Source: Globisporangium splendens (lineage: Eukaryota; Oomycota; Peronosporomycetes; Pythiales; Pythiaceae). Taken from it: DNA of 64,000 bases. The stretch is taken from positions 1 through 64,000 of the forward strand of contig VFIW01000006.1 in assembly GCA_006386115.1 (NCBI GenBank), written 5' to 3'. The notes beneath the pieces were generated by a model. It saw nothing but the letters and a program-made list of their open reading frames with translations, was not told the DNA's origin and made no database searches. Position numbers and translations under genes: made by a program. Position 1 is the stretch's first letter; each line of letters begins with the position of its first letter. Below are positions 51,859-63,610 of the stretch, piece by piece.

Positions 51859-54800
51859 TTAGTGACGTGTCACATTGGTCGTTGCTTCCACGACCTGCAC
51901 TGTGACTCGTGTAGCCATGTTGCACTCCTGCTTGCGGTAGAAATGGCAAAAGCTCTGACGCGTCGGTCGCATTTCGTTCGCCTGGAGCACCTTTGAGTGC
52001 TTCTTGAGCTCTTCCAGGCGTCCATCGACGTGTGCTGGTGGTGCCACCATCGTCCGAAGCTCCATGGCCGCCGCGTTCTCGCTGGACGAAGGCGATGGCG
52101 TTTGAGAAAACACACTTGGGGAAGTCTTGTCGGCAATGAACTCCACGTCCAAGTGCTCCAATTGCTGCATCTTCCTTGGTGATGATACCTTCGGTGCTAC
52201 ACTTAATGGATTGAGATTCCGGATCGGCCTTGCTGAAGACGAGCTGGGCGTCTCGCTGCTGCTGGGATTCGTGGACTCGGGTAGATGTCCGTCGTTCGTG
52301 AACCTCAACAATGACCGCACCATGTCAAAACAGTGCTGGAAGCCCGAGGATGCAGGATGCACACTCGCATCGATGCACGAGCTGTCGCCAAAGACAGCGA
52401 TGCGGCCACCATTGCGAGACGGGACCTGGTACAATCCGAGCACAGGGGTGTCGTCCAGGTACGATTCCGTCTGGTTCAGCATCATCGCGCTCTGGTCGAA
52501 GACATCGATGCGGCCAAGATAGCCACCTACGGGAAACTTTGTGAGATACGAGCCTGACCAGTAGGGAAACGAAGGAGTACTTTCAATGGAGAGCAAGGAG
52601 ACTGCACTGCTGGAGACGGCGCCGTTGCCAAACTCGATGTTGAAATCGCGCAGCAGATTGTTGAGAGCAGGGATATTGGCGCCACCGGTGATCGCGTGCC
52701 AATTGCTCAGCGTACTCGTATCAAACATGTCCATTGTGTCCAGGATCTGGTCGTCGTACCAGTCAGCAAACACGAGCAGCGAGACGTTCGCGTACTTGAT
52801 CGCCTGGTGCAGCGCCACGATCTCATCGTGGAAGTACTCTTCCTCGGGGTCCACCAACAAAACAACGCCGTACTGTTGCAGGTTCATGCACGAGTACTCG
52901 AACGGCAGGATCTCAATGAAGTAGCCCTCCTGGATCAGAAAATTCCAAAGTTGATGGAAATTCGTGTGCGGATGATCGCCCGCTGAGTCTAAGAGCTCGT
53001 GGTGGTTTTCCAGTTTGTCGCCTGGCACAAATGCTGACGGGTACGGGATGTTGTGGAACTGGTCCCAAAGAATCCGCTTTGCTGGCGGTGGCGTCGGTAT
53101 GACTGCGACCTTGATGGGCACGCGAACCTCATCGAGGTGCTTTCCATTGCGGATCGAAAGCGATAACGAGCCAGTCACGACGCCACGGAACGCTGCGGCG
53201 GTCGCTTTCACCTCGACAAACACGCCGATGGATCCAAAATACGGCCAAATGGCATCTGGTAACGCCACGGAGACAGTCAGGTGGTCACCATACTGTTCCC
53301 CGATCCACTTTGGCGTTCCTTCAATCGTACCAGAGATGGACGCAGGATTCAGGATCGTCAGGTTAACCATGAGCGGGAGCGAGTTGTGGTACAAGGGCTG
53401 CGAGCACAGCGGCCACATGTACGGACAGTTGGTGGCGTCAATACTCTCTGGGTACGATGATGGCGTGAGTCCCCTCGCCTGTTGTGGCTTCGCAGCTTGC
53501 GGGCTATCGCTTCCAGCATCCGCTTTTGCTGCGAGATCTGCTTGATGGTTGGCCCACAAGTCCCGAACAAGGTCACTCGCTCGCGTAATGTTGAGCTTCC
53601 CGTTGCCCTGTTCGAAGATATGGTTGCGAATGACAAACTCGTGCTCATCGTACCGAGCCTCCAATCTGTCGGCACTCTTAATGAGAATTTGCTTCACGGA
53701 CGCTGGATTCAGCAAAGACCATCGGTGCTCTGCCGGGATCATCGACGCGAGCAACGCGATCGAGCCCGTCACAATCGGCGCCGACACGCTCGTTCCGGAA
53801 AGCAGCGTGCATCCGCGCGAGACGTCGAACCCCGGGATATCCTCCGATAAAGTCACGATGTCAGGCTTCACGCGGCCCGAGCCGAACGGCAGCTCCCACG
53901 TCGTCATCCCGCGTGACGAGAAGTCCGCGACATCCCCATCTCGCGTGATGCCGCCGACACCGATCACCTCCATCTGGTCGGCCGGGTTGGTCAATGTGCC
54001 ATACTTTGGCCCACTGTTGCCAACAGCAGAGACCTGTGTCAACAATAGCATAGGATTAGGTTCGAGCAAAAAACAAATGAATGACTGATCAAACGAACAC
54101 TCACGATGATCACCCCGTTAGCCGCAAGCTCTTGGATCTTTTCCACAAACGGTCGGTCTCGGAAGTCAGGACCTCCGGTGCTCAGGTTCAGCGTGTGAAT
54201 CCCCTGGAAGAGCGCGTAATTGAACGCATCGAGAAACCACGACGTGAACGACAACTGATCCGTCGTAAACATGCGAAACACGTACAGATCGGCGTCGGGA
54301 GCGATCCCGGGACATCGCGAGTCGCTGCCGCTGATGACGCCCGCGACGAACGTGCCGTGGCCGACCAGGTCCTCGTTCTGCTTCTCGTGGGTCCAATTGA
54401 TGCGCTCCTTGACGTTCTGGAACCGCGAATTCGAGAGCCCCGTGTCGAACACGCCGATCTTGACGCCGTGGCCAGTGTACCCGTTGTCCCGCATCGCCTT
54501 GATCCCGAGCTCTTCGGTCAATGATTTGGGTTTGGTGCGCAACTTACCGTTGCGAAGCTGTCGCTTCTCCTTTGCGATCGCACTCACTGTCCTCCTCGAA
54601 GCAGCAGTAGTAGTACTGGCAATCGTATCTTTTGGATCGGAGCCTTGTCTGGGAACCTGGAGCAGCTCCACCTCGCGGTACACTTTGTTTACCTGGAAAT
54701 ACTTGATTCTCTCCTTCTTTGAGCGATCGTCAAGATCCACGTACCTGTGTAGCTCCTCCTCCGATCGGTGGCACATCTGGGTCATTTGCCCAGCACCACT

Positions 54801-55418
54801 TGATTGTCTGGTGCTGCCGTGGAGGCTACACGTGAACAGCTTGAACACGACGAAATCCGACGGCGCCAGTCTCGCAAACTCGGAGCGCTGCATGATCTCC
54901 ACGCCAAATGCCTCAGCAGTACCAGAACTACCGCGCCTTCTATTCGTAATCCATCCTGGGAGGACATCATCGCTCAGCACACTGCTCACGTACTGCTCAT
55001 GCCTCTCGAGCGTGTCGTAGTCACCCATGCGTGCAATGAACTCCTGTCCGACCTGCTGCTCGTAGAACGCGCACATCGTCGACACTGGAGGCATAACGCG
55101 GACTTCAGGATATCGCATATGCGCCTGGGAAAGCCGTGATCCCAATGGTGCTGGTGGTACTGCTGATGGGTTCATCGCCATGACGCCGACATCGCACCAA
55201 ACGGCGCTCCACAGCGCGAAAAGCGTGACGACGACGGTCCCCAAGACGTCGCCTGCGCGGCGCATGGACGCAGGACGGCGACGCCTCTCGTCTCCTCTTG
55301 ATGGCTGCTGCTGGCGGAACGGGGGCCTGCGGACGACGAGCGTGGCCTCGTGCGTCGAGCCGGCGATGCGAATCACCCGCTGCCGCATGGGGTCGCCCAA
55401 TATGAACAGTCCAGACAT
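51859..55418 (-). CDS. site-1-protease-like (SKI-1/S1P, subtilase S8) serine protease
   Basis: Exons 55418-54105 and 54033-51859, one 71-bp intron, 1,162 residues. The subtilisin triad is visible: Asp in KIGVFDTGLS, His in LVGHGTFVAGVISG, Ser in LLSGTSVSAPIVTGSIALLA, with the oxyanion Asn in VSAVGNSGPKYGTLTNPADQ. The last matches S1P (MBTPS1), the Golgi protease that cleaves membrane transcription factors such as SREBP and ATF6. The long post-catalytic region with ILWDQFHNIPYPSAFVPGD and FADWYDD also follows S1P. The N-terminus has a hydrophobic segment at about residues 55-80. An internal Met52 (55265) would place it as a signal peptide and may be the true start. The last 150 residues are Ser/Pro-rich and I see no C-terminal membrane helix, unlike animal S1P. 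Confidence 0.87.
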
Positions 55419-55924
55419 GGTAAACAGACAGAGTGATGGTCTGTCATCACAATGAGTTGTACCGTGCGACCTCTATATGAGAAACAGCGTCGAAAAAACG
55501 GCAGCGACAGAGTTTAGCGGCCGCCTAAAGCATGAGAATGCTGAAGCAACACTGTTTCTGTTTCTCTCGCTTTCATGGTTGGACGTTGTCATTTTGAATG
55601 ACAGCATGTGGATTGATGGCGCTTGTGTGGCAGGCATCAGCATGCAGATAGGCAGAGTTTTGCTCTTTCGTCTATCCTGATAATCTGCGTGTCTTCTTTA
55701 TCTTGATGCTTGTGTATTCATAGCTCTCATTTTCCGTTGGTTTGTGTTGAGACGATGTGGTCTTCGCGACAATGAATGATGCTGCTCTTTGCTTCGATTC
55801 TCGGTTGCTGACACCACATCGACAACTAGTCCGAAACACTGTCTTTCTTTCGCAAAAGTTGTTGCAAGGTGTTCTTTTTTGTTGTTGAACCGAATAAGCA
55901 GGTTGAGTGCATTTACAGTGTGTG
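55419..55924. other. intergenic, no gene seen
   Basis: Between the protease start and the end of the TFIIS-N/SAM gene on the same strand. T-rich near the latter, consistent with a 3' flank. Confidence 0.45.
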
Positions 55925-57855
55925 CTACTTTTTCTTTTTGAGTAGCCCTTTATTGCGCATTTCCTCTCTATGATCCTCGTACGCGCCATACCGCGAGCTA
56001 CAAAGCACGCAAATAGTCAAACAGAAATCAGCTAAGAACCATTCACAGAATAGCACAAAGCGCAGCACAACAAACGTTCATACCTCCGCTCTTCTTCATG
56101 CTGAATCTCGTCGAAACTCGCCTCCATGTTGTACGAGTCCACAGAGTCCAACGAGTAACTTCGCTTCCGGCCCTTTCGGAACATAGCTGAGATCGCGCCG
56201 GGCGCGTACTCGTCGCCGTCGCTCACCACAAAACTATCGTCGCTATCTTCGTCACTGTATGGATTATCTCGTCGCTTGCTGTATCCCGATCGATCGCGAC
56301 GTGAGCCCGACGAGGATCCATGTGATCGCGACGACGCGGCCGTGCGGTGCTTCCGCTTTAGATCGTCCAGCGCCTGCTGGATCAAGCGGTGGTGGCCCTT
56401 CTTCGGAATCAAACCAGGCAAATCCTCCTTCTCAATGTTGCCCAGCAGCTTGATCGAATCGAAGCCATTGTCAAAGAACGACGGTGCGTACTCGCTCATG
56501 TCCACTTCAAGACCTACAACAATAATAGGTGCCATGCAAGCGTCACGATTAGCCTACACCAACCATGGAGCTCCTCGGCATAAAGAATGAAGAAAACACG
56601 CACCTCTGAGCCACGCGATGACTTCTCGCTGTCCCTCATTGTAGGCCACATTTTTCTTCTTCGCACCCGCAGCACCGCCTGCTCCCTTTTGCGTCGGACT
56701 CTTCTTCGCGCCTCCCTTTGATGGCGGTGGCACACTCGACGTCCCACAAATGCGAGGAAACATTTTGTCCAAAAGCGCTTTTCTATCGCTGATGGGAGGT
56801 TCTGGGGTCGCTCTTCGTCCAGCCGCGGCGGAACTGCTGCTGCCACTGCTGCGTGCCGAGTTTGGAGTCGAACGCTGGCCTTGTGACGATGAAGCGCTCG
56901 GCGACGGCCTTCGCGCGCTGCTCTGGTAGACTTCATTAAGTCCGCCCACTTCCTGAAGATTCTTGTCGCGGATCGCGCGCAATTTCTCCTGTCTTCTTCG
57001 ATGCTGCTCCTCAAGAGATCTAAAAGATAAAAATACAATATGAAAAGGAGTCATTAGCCATCCCTGCCACACAATCTTCTTCATGACAAACACGAATGGG
57101 AACTCACAAGACTCCGTTTGTGGGCGATGCGCGTCGCGCTTGGGACGTCGGCATGACGCGGCGAGGCATAGGTGCCGACGAGCGCTCCGCGGGGGCCGAC
57201 GCCGCGCGCACCACGTTCGCCGCGCGGGGCGGCGTGACCGTTCGGCGCTGCTGCATCAGCCTGTTCTGCGCCACGGAGCTGCGCGACGGCGCCGCCGAGA
57301 TTGTCGTCCCCTTTCTGCCCTTCGCGACGGGGCGTGTGAGCACCTGCACGGTGCGCGAGTCGCGCTTCGCTTTTTCCGACGCATACCCCTGCTGCAACCG
57401 CTTCCGCGCTTCTTCAAACCGCGCACCCTCCCCTATGCAAATACACATACAGTTCACATAGAGACGTTGTCAGTAGCTGTCCTTCTAATACAAAAACCAA
57501 GATAAAAAAATGTATTACCGTTCGAAGAAGACGATGTCGCTTGGCGTCCTTGGCTGGAAGACGACGCGCTGGGCTTGTCCTTGGCGGAAGGCGGCATGCC
57601 GACCTGGCTCATCCACTTGTTCATGAGGCTCGTGCTGTAGCCGCGCACGATCTCGTCATCGTGCTTGGTGAGCTTGCGCACCATGGCGCCGATGCCCGTC
57701 TGCTTGAGCAGCTCCACGTCCACCTTGAGTGTCGTGAGCTTGCCGAGGATCTGCTGCATGCCGGGCGCCACAGATGCGTCCGACGCCCAGCCGTCGCGCT
57801 GCACCACGCTCTTGATCTGCTGCGCCATGGCCGTGACCTGCTCCGGCGACGCCAT
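55925..57855 (-). CDS. nuclear protein with TFIIS N-terminal domain and SAM domain
   Basis: Five exons, 57855-57519, 57432-57108, 57019-56604, 56513-56084 and 55997-55925, all GT-AG and phase-consistent, giving 526 residues. Residues 1-85 form a TFIIS N-terminal (LW) helical bundle: ILGKLTTLKVDVELLKQTGI, MVRKLTKHDDEIV and LMNKWMSQVG. This fold binds short motifs in transcription-elongation factors. A long basic, Ser/Ala-rich region follows, with a helix LEEQHRRRQEKLRAIRDKNL. Then comes a SAM domain spanning the exon 3-4 joint (EVIAWLRG + LEVDMSEYAPSFFDNGFDSI ... LLGNIEKEDLPGL ... GHHRLIQQALDDL). The acidic region SDEDSDDSFVVSDGDEY and a basic tail end the protein (RNKGLLKKKK). A role in transcription elongation or chromatin is inferred from the first domain only. 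Confidence 0.8.
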
Positions 57856-58238
57856 CTTCCTGTCTTCCTGTACAGAGAGCGAGCGAAGGGGGACCACCTA
57901 CCTGTCTATTGGGCACTGCAATGATCGCGCGGTTTTAGTATGGGGAATAGTATGGCCGGTGGTGTCGTAGAAGCTGGACCGCGTGGCTCAGAAACCCTCT
58001 TCGAACAATAGACAAAACCGCACTTAGTCGGAGAATGCATGGAAGAGGAAGCGAACGACAATAGTAAAACCTTCTAGACAGTGAAAAACCTTGATAGGTA
58101 CTGAACGTTTTGTATAAAGTACGATTCTTCTGGAAGGTTGTAAAGTGCGCATAAGTGAGAGTGATGGCTTACTCGGAGATAAATGGCATGGTACGGTTCG
58201 GTTTCCAGCCATTGGTGTCATTTTGACCAATTGACGCA

Positions 58239-60082
58239 TTGTTGATGAGCATGTTGCGCATTGCAGTGGCCGTGCGGCATCGCCATCGCTCGGCGCCGGT
58301 ACCCGCGCTGCTGGAGGAGTGTCGCAAGCGCCGCCTGCCGTACATTCTCGGCATCGAGACGAGCTGCGACGACACGGCGGTGGCCGTGCTGGATCGCGAC
58401 GGGAACGTGCTCAGCAACGTGATCTCGTCCCAGTGGGAGCTCAACGCCAAGTGGAAAGGTACTGCATGCCGTTGATGGTGGTGGGCTATTGCGCATAATG
58501 GTAGTCTAATTGTATGCCTGCGCTATTCCGAATAGGCATCGTACCGGCACTTGCAGCTCGTGCGCACCAGGAAAACCTTCCGCATGTGATTGCAGCGTCA
58601 CTCGAGCAGAGGTACGATGCTTGTTTGGTGCACATACGAAATCCAGGTCATGCGCGTTGGAGCTGAGTTCAAACGGACTTTGACTGTTGCATTACGTGCA
58701 TCCTTTGCCTAGTGGGCTAGATAGTGTGGAGCAGTTGAAGGCGATCGCAGTCACGTCGGGACCAGGGCTCTCGCCGTGTCTCGATGTTGGACTCATCGCT
58801 GCGAGAGATTTGTGCATCGCGCACCCATCAGTAGACTTTTTGCAGATCAATCACCTTGAGGTACGGTACGCCAATTCGTCTTTTGCTCTATGTTTAAGCT
58901 TGCTGAACTCACTCTCCCATCGCTTTCTATGCATGCGTAGGCACACGTGCTGGTCTCTCGATTACCCCAAGTGAGTCCACGTGGCTTGGAAGGTTTGTTG
59001 CTATCATTTCGCTATGGCTAACCTAGTGTACAATGCTCGTTATTCCTGTGTATCTGTGCGCAGCATGTGATCACGCGTCCCGAGTTCCCGTTTGTCGTGT
59101 TGCTGGTATCAGGAGGTCATTGCTGCCTCGTGCTGGCAAAGGTATTAGACGATTACTTGCAGCAGCATCAGTGAAACCTTCCGTCATCGGGCTCGCTGTA
59201 TTGCGTGCTTCTGCTACAGGGCATCGGATCGTACGAGCTACTGGGCAACACTCTAGACGATTCTGTTGGTGAAGCGTTCGACAAAGTCGCGCGGATGCTC
59301 GAGCTCACGTCCTCTGGTAAAGGTGGCGTCCACGGCGGACGCCTCATTGAGGAGATGGCGTCCCGTGGCAATGACCGTGCGTTCGATTTCCCAGAGCCAA
59401 TGAAACACAGAAAGGTATGCTGCTGATGGCTTCGAGCTTGCGTATTTGACGTGCTAAAGCTACATTTGTTGTTGCTGTAGGATTGCGATTTCTCGTACTC
59501 AGGGCTCAAGACGGCGATGCTCCGAGAAGTGAAAAAAGTATGCGAAATCGTCATTTCGCTCTGTATTAAGCCGGCCAATCCTCAACGATCTGTGATATGA
59601 AAATCTCTATGATGCAGTTTGGTGAGCTCGACGAAAAGACGAAAGAAGACCTGTGTGCGTCGTTCCAGCGTCGCGCAATCGACCAGCTGCTCACGAGAGC
59701 GCGACGTGCATGTCAGTGGGGCAAAGAGCGCTTGAGAACCGATATCACCAGTATCGTACGTCATCAATCATGTCTCGTCATGTTACTGTCTGCTTAATGA
59801 ACTTGCTTCAATGTGCTGTAGGTCGTGTGCGGAGGTGTGGCTTCGAACCAGTACCTTCGCCGTCGCATGGAGCACGTCGCAGCTGAGGAAGGCGTGCGCG
59901 CCATTTTCCCACCGGCCAAGTACTGCACCGACAATGGCGTGATGATCGCGTGGGCGGGGCTCGAGCGCCACGAACTGGGCATGCGAAGCGACCCCGTGAC
60001 TGCGCGGTACACGCCGCGGTGGCCACTCGATACCTTGACTCCCGTGAGACCATCACCGACTTCGGTACTAAAGCAGCCTTGA
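58239..60082 (+). CDS. QRI7: tRNA N6-adenosine threonylcarbamoyltransferase, mitochondrial type (Qri7/OSGEPL1/TsaD)
   Basis: Nine exons: 58239-58458, 58536-58611, 58713-58860, 58941-58970, 59064-59141, 59220-59414, 59481-59537, 59618-59755 and 59822-60082. Phases fit throughout, giving 400 residues. It transfers the threonylcarbamoyl group to A37 of ANN-decoding tRNAs. The ASKHA fold is marked by ILGIETSCDDTAVAVLD, SGPGLSPCLDVGL, the metal-binding NHLEAH (two His), LLVSGGHCCLVLA, LDDSVGEAFDKVARML, SYSGLKTAM, VVCGGVASNQYLRRRM and YCTDNGVMIAWAG. The N-terminus (MLMSMLRIAVAVRHRHRSAP) is basic without acidic residues, suiting a mitochondrial target peptide, which separates Qri7 from cytosolic Kae1. 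One exon is only 30 nt. Divergent from the TFIIS-N/SAM gene, 383 bp apart. Confidence 0.9.
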
Positions 60083-60165
60083 ACACTGAGGTGAGACACT
60101 CGCTAGAGAAGAGCATAATAGAGACTTCATTCCACAATGCTGTTTACTGTCATTCGCAAGCCTTC

Positions 60166-62627
60166 TCACTTGCGTATCGCCCGCCGAATCTTCCGCTGCG
60201 TCTTAGAGAGCGCATGTAGCTCCTCGAGGATGCTCTCCACGTTGGCTTCGTCTTCCGCATGAGTGGGTTCGCGCTGCTGTGACATGGGTACAACAACTTT
60301 GGTTGCGTTGCTGTTCGTTCTAGACGAGGACGAATGGCGTCTCACCTTCGAAGCTTCGTGCTTCTCATCCCACGCTGCTCTTTCTTCTGCTGCATCGTCA
60401 GCGTCCTCGTTGTCTCGTTGACTCACAAACGCGTGGAACTCGTGGTAGTCGATGTACCCATCGCGGTTGGTATCAAATTTCAACCTCAACAACTTCACCT
60501 CCTGGTCACTCAGCTTGAAGCCAATGTTGTGCATCGCCAACTGGGAATCGCGCATGGAGAGAGCGCCGCAGCCCGTGCGGTCGTACTGGTAGAAGAGCAA
60601 CTTGATCTCGCGGTCTGAGAGTCTGGTCTTCTTGAGCTGCCACTTCTTGAGGAACGCGCGGCGGTTGAAAAAGTCCCAGAGCAGCTCACCGTAGTCGATT
60701 TCGCCGCTCTGGTTCGGATCAAACTGCGCAAACAGCACGCGCGCTTGCTCCTCGGTGAGCACCACACCCTGAGCCACAAGTGCTCGTCGGAACTCGCCGC
60801 GATCCAATGTGCCACTGCGATTGACATCAAATTTGCGAAAATCCTGTAAGAGATCCCCAGTACCTCCTTTGCCACTAGGTAGATCCAGGAACGCTCGTTT
60901 GATCTTCCGCATCGCGCTTTCAAACACGCCGAGCGCGACGACTTCGCCAGCCTCACCGGCCGCATGACGACGGCCATGCAGGTCGTACACAAAGTTGTCC
61001 ACATTTCTGTCGCCATTGTGCCGATGGTCCAGGAGCGTGTCGATTTGCGGTTGTGACAAGGGACCAGGACCCAAAATGGGTCCTTTCTTGTGTCTCTCAG
61101 TTCGTTCCAATGCGATGCGCATGGTCTGCGTGACGCGCTCCTGGTCGTGCTGCGCCGCGATCTTCGTGCGCTTCACCTGTTGCGTCAGCGTGTCTAGAAT
61201 CTCATGGTACTCGAGCGTATCCGCGATCAATTGAGAGACGCGCCGCGCATCGTCCCGTGTTTGATCGTGCGCACGCAACTTGCGCTGGCTCTGGCTTAGA
61301 AGCTGCTGCTTCCGCAGTGCCGCGGTGGTCTCGGTCTTGGTCTGCAACTGCGTTGCCGCGAGGATATCGCGCTTGGATTTGTGCAATTCTAGTTGGAAAC
61401 TGCGACGATCCCGCGTCCACTCGTTTACCTCGAGATTTGAGTCCATGGCCATGCTACGACTGCTTTGCCCTCTATTGATCGTACTGCTTGTCTTTGTGTC
61501 GGACACCGAATGACGACGACGGACGTTTGTAGGCTCAAATGTGAACTGAGAGTGCACCGGAGTCGTTTGTTCACTTGCACTAGACAGTTTGTCGTGATCT
61601 GATGCTACGATACTTGCGATCTTGGGTTGTAAGTTGGCACTGGAAGCTTGAGACGATCCCGAAGTCGTGGACGTTCTAGTTATTAACGCTGATGAGGATG
61701 ATTTCTTGATCATGCTCCTTTTCTTATGGTCGCCAGGTGGAGTGAGCGTTTTCGGTGTGGTATTGGCGCTACTTTCAGCCACATCCTGTGGTTCCGGTGC
61801 AACATCCTCGTCGCCAGCAGCAGCCGTGGAATTTACAATTATGGGGTCGATCTCATCGCCTCCATGAGCACTCATTTTGTCATCGGACTCCATGGAAAAA
61901 GTCGTGGATGTGCGATTTGCGTCGCCGTAGTCTGGGAGCTCATCGTCGTCCTCGTCCCAATCGCATTTGTCGTCTTCCACGCGATGGTTAATTTCTTGCT
62001 CTGTTGCTGCATTGTGACCTGTCATCTTCTTCGAATAAGAAGTTTGAGGCTCTGGATGTTCATCTTGCTCATGTATTAAGGAAGGGGAAGAAGAAGGCGC
62101 GTCCACCACCTGCTCAGCTCCGCGCTCCCCACAGATGGCGAGCGTCCACGGCTCCGACTGAACCGAGGCATCGTGTTGGCGCACAAGATCATCCGAGAGA
62201 GCAGCCACAGTGCGATGTCGTCCCTCAGCGGTGCTGCTTTGCCGTGTACCAACCACTGACGCACCGCGTCATCAATGGCACGGCCGTCACGCTGTTGTTT
62301 GGATTTTGAAGCTGAGACCCTTGTCTGCAACTTGGCAAAGTCGAGATTTGGCTCACTATCGCTTCCAACAGCTCGTTCCAATGCGCTTGTTATATGCGCC
62401 TTGGTAATTCTCCGCGTCACATGCAGTTGCCCAACGTCTGTGAATACATTCCTCACCGCCGCGTTGAACACAAGCGCATACTGCGGCACCGTCTCCTCGT
62501 CCACATCCACTCTTGCTTGCACAAACGCCTGGTGCTTGGGGTCCCGCGTCCACGGCGCAATCACGAGATGGACACATTTATGCTGCCAATGGAACGCGCT
62601 CACGGGTTTTGCACCACGGCTGGGCAT
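60166..62627 (-). CDS. EF-hand protein with long coiled-coil/disordered N-terminus, possible frame break
   Basis: A 696-codon frame (62256 to 60166) ends with two EF-hand pairs. Loops DVNRSGTLDRGE, DPNQSGEIDYGE and DTNRDGYIDYHE are canonical. The third (DRTGCGALSMRD) is degenerate and probably does not bind calcium. Upstream are an acidic/Ser-rich region and a coiled coil around QLIADTLEYHEILDTLTQQV. The start of this frame looks noncoding, whereas another frame from ATG 62627 (MPSRGAKPVSAFHWQHKCVH) reads well down to RDDIALWLLS near 62200. The two join smoothly if two bases of a GAGAGA run (62195-62200) are ignored. I infer one gene of about 818 residues with a 2-nt indel or sequencing error there. 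Otherwise the annotated start is ATG 62256. It converges with the Qri7 gene, only 83 bp apart. Confidence 0.7.
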
Positions 62628-63610
62628 TTGCTTGCTGTGTCGCATGGGTGGTGGTGGTCGCATGCACCACCGCTGGCTGGGGTCACATAAAGAGAGAGAG
62701 AACAGAGAACAAGCAGAGAGAAGGATGAAGAAGGGGACTTCAAGCTCGCAGCTCCTCCTGCAATCAGTCAGAGCGGGTTCTCTCAGAGAATTGGCGCACA
62801 GGGCAATGGAGAAAGAATGAGAAGAGAGTAGACAATGGAGCGCGACACCGCGCATAAACATCAGCATGGGGGATGGCTCGAACCAAGACGATGAACGGCG
62901 GACCTCGCGCGTTTCATTGGCAGCCAAACAAAGAACAGGAACCGTTTCGTGTTTTTCGTGTGAGCGTTTGTCACGCTGGACCCTTCATAATAGGTGTAAA
63001 GGTTACTATGCAGAATATACACAATTAATAAACATCTTTAATTAACTTATATAGGTCTATATAAAGTAGACAGGATCACAAAGGTAAAAGATCGCGTTTG
63101 GTACCTGCTGTTCTGTTTTGTGGCAGCGATTTCTCCCTCTTTATAATGACGCATCATGACGATCACCTGATCAGCATCCTTCGCTCTCCTTCCTTACAAA
63201 CTCCCTATCAAAATCCTGCCCAGTCGCAGGCAAGTTTGGTACCTCAAGTCAGTAAAGCGGGGTTCAAGCCTTTTGTGGCGTGCAGCTGGCAGCGTCGCAG
63301 AGTGTTGGTCATGTATCGCAACTGATCTGCTCACAGATCCATCGAATGTCCTCGCGGTGATTGCGGTCATTGCTGCTCTGCTCAGCTCCTCCGTAGAAAC
63401 AAAGGCGGCATAAACCTCATCCATCAGCGTCGATCGAATCAGGCAAGCAGACGCACTGCTTCCGTGGCTCTTCTGCCGGTGTTCGCGTTCGATTCTCGCG
63501 CGGCGCGTGTAGCTAGCGTTCCATTCCCAGATTCAGTGAGTGGCTCCAAGAACGCAACGCAGCAAACACACAGTACACGTGGACTTCCTTCTGTCAGTTA
63601 AGACGCGCAG
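62628..63610. other. divergent intergenic region
   Basis: Between the EF-hand gene and the acyltransferase gene. AT-rich at 62985-63070. No coding or RNA gene seen. Confidence 0.5.
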
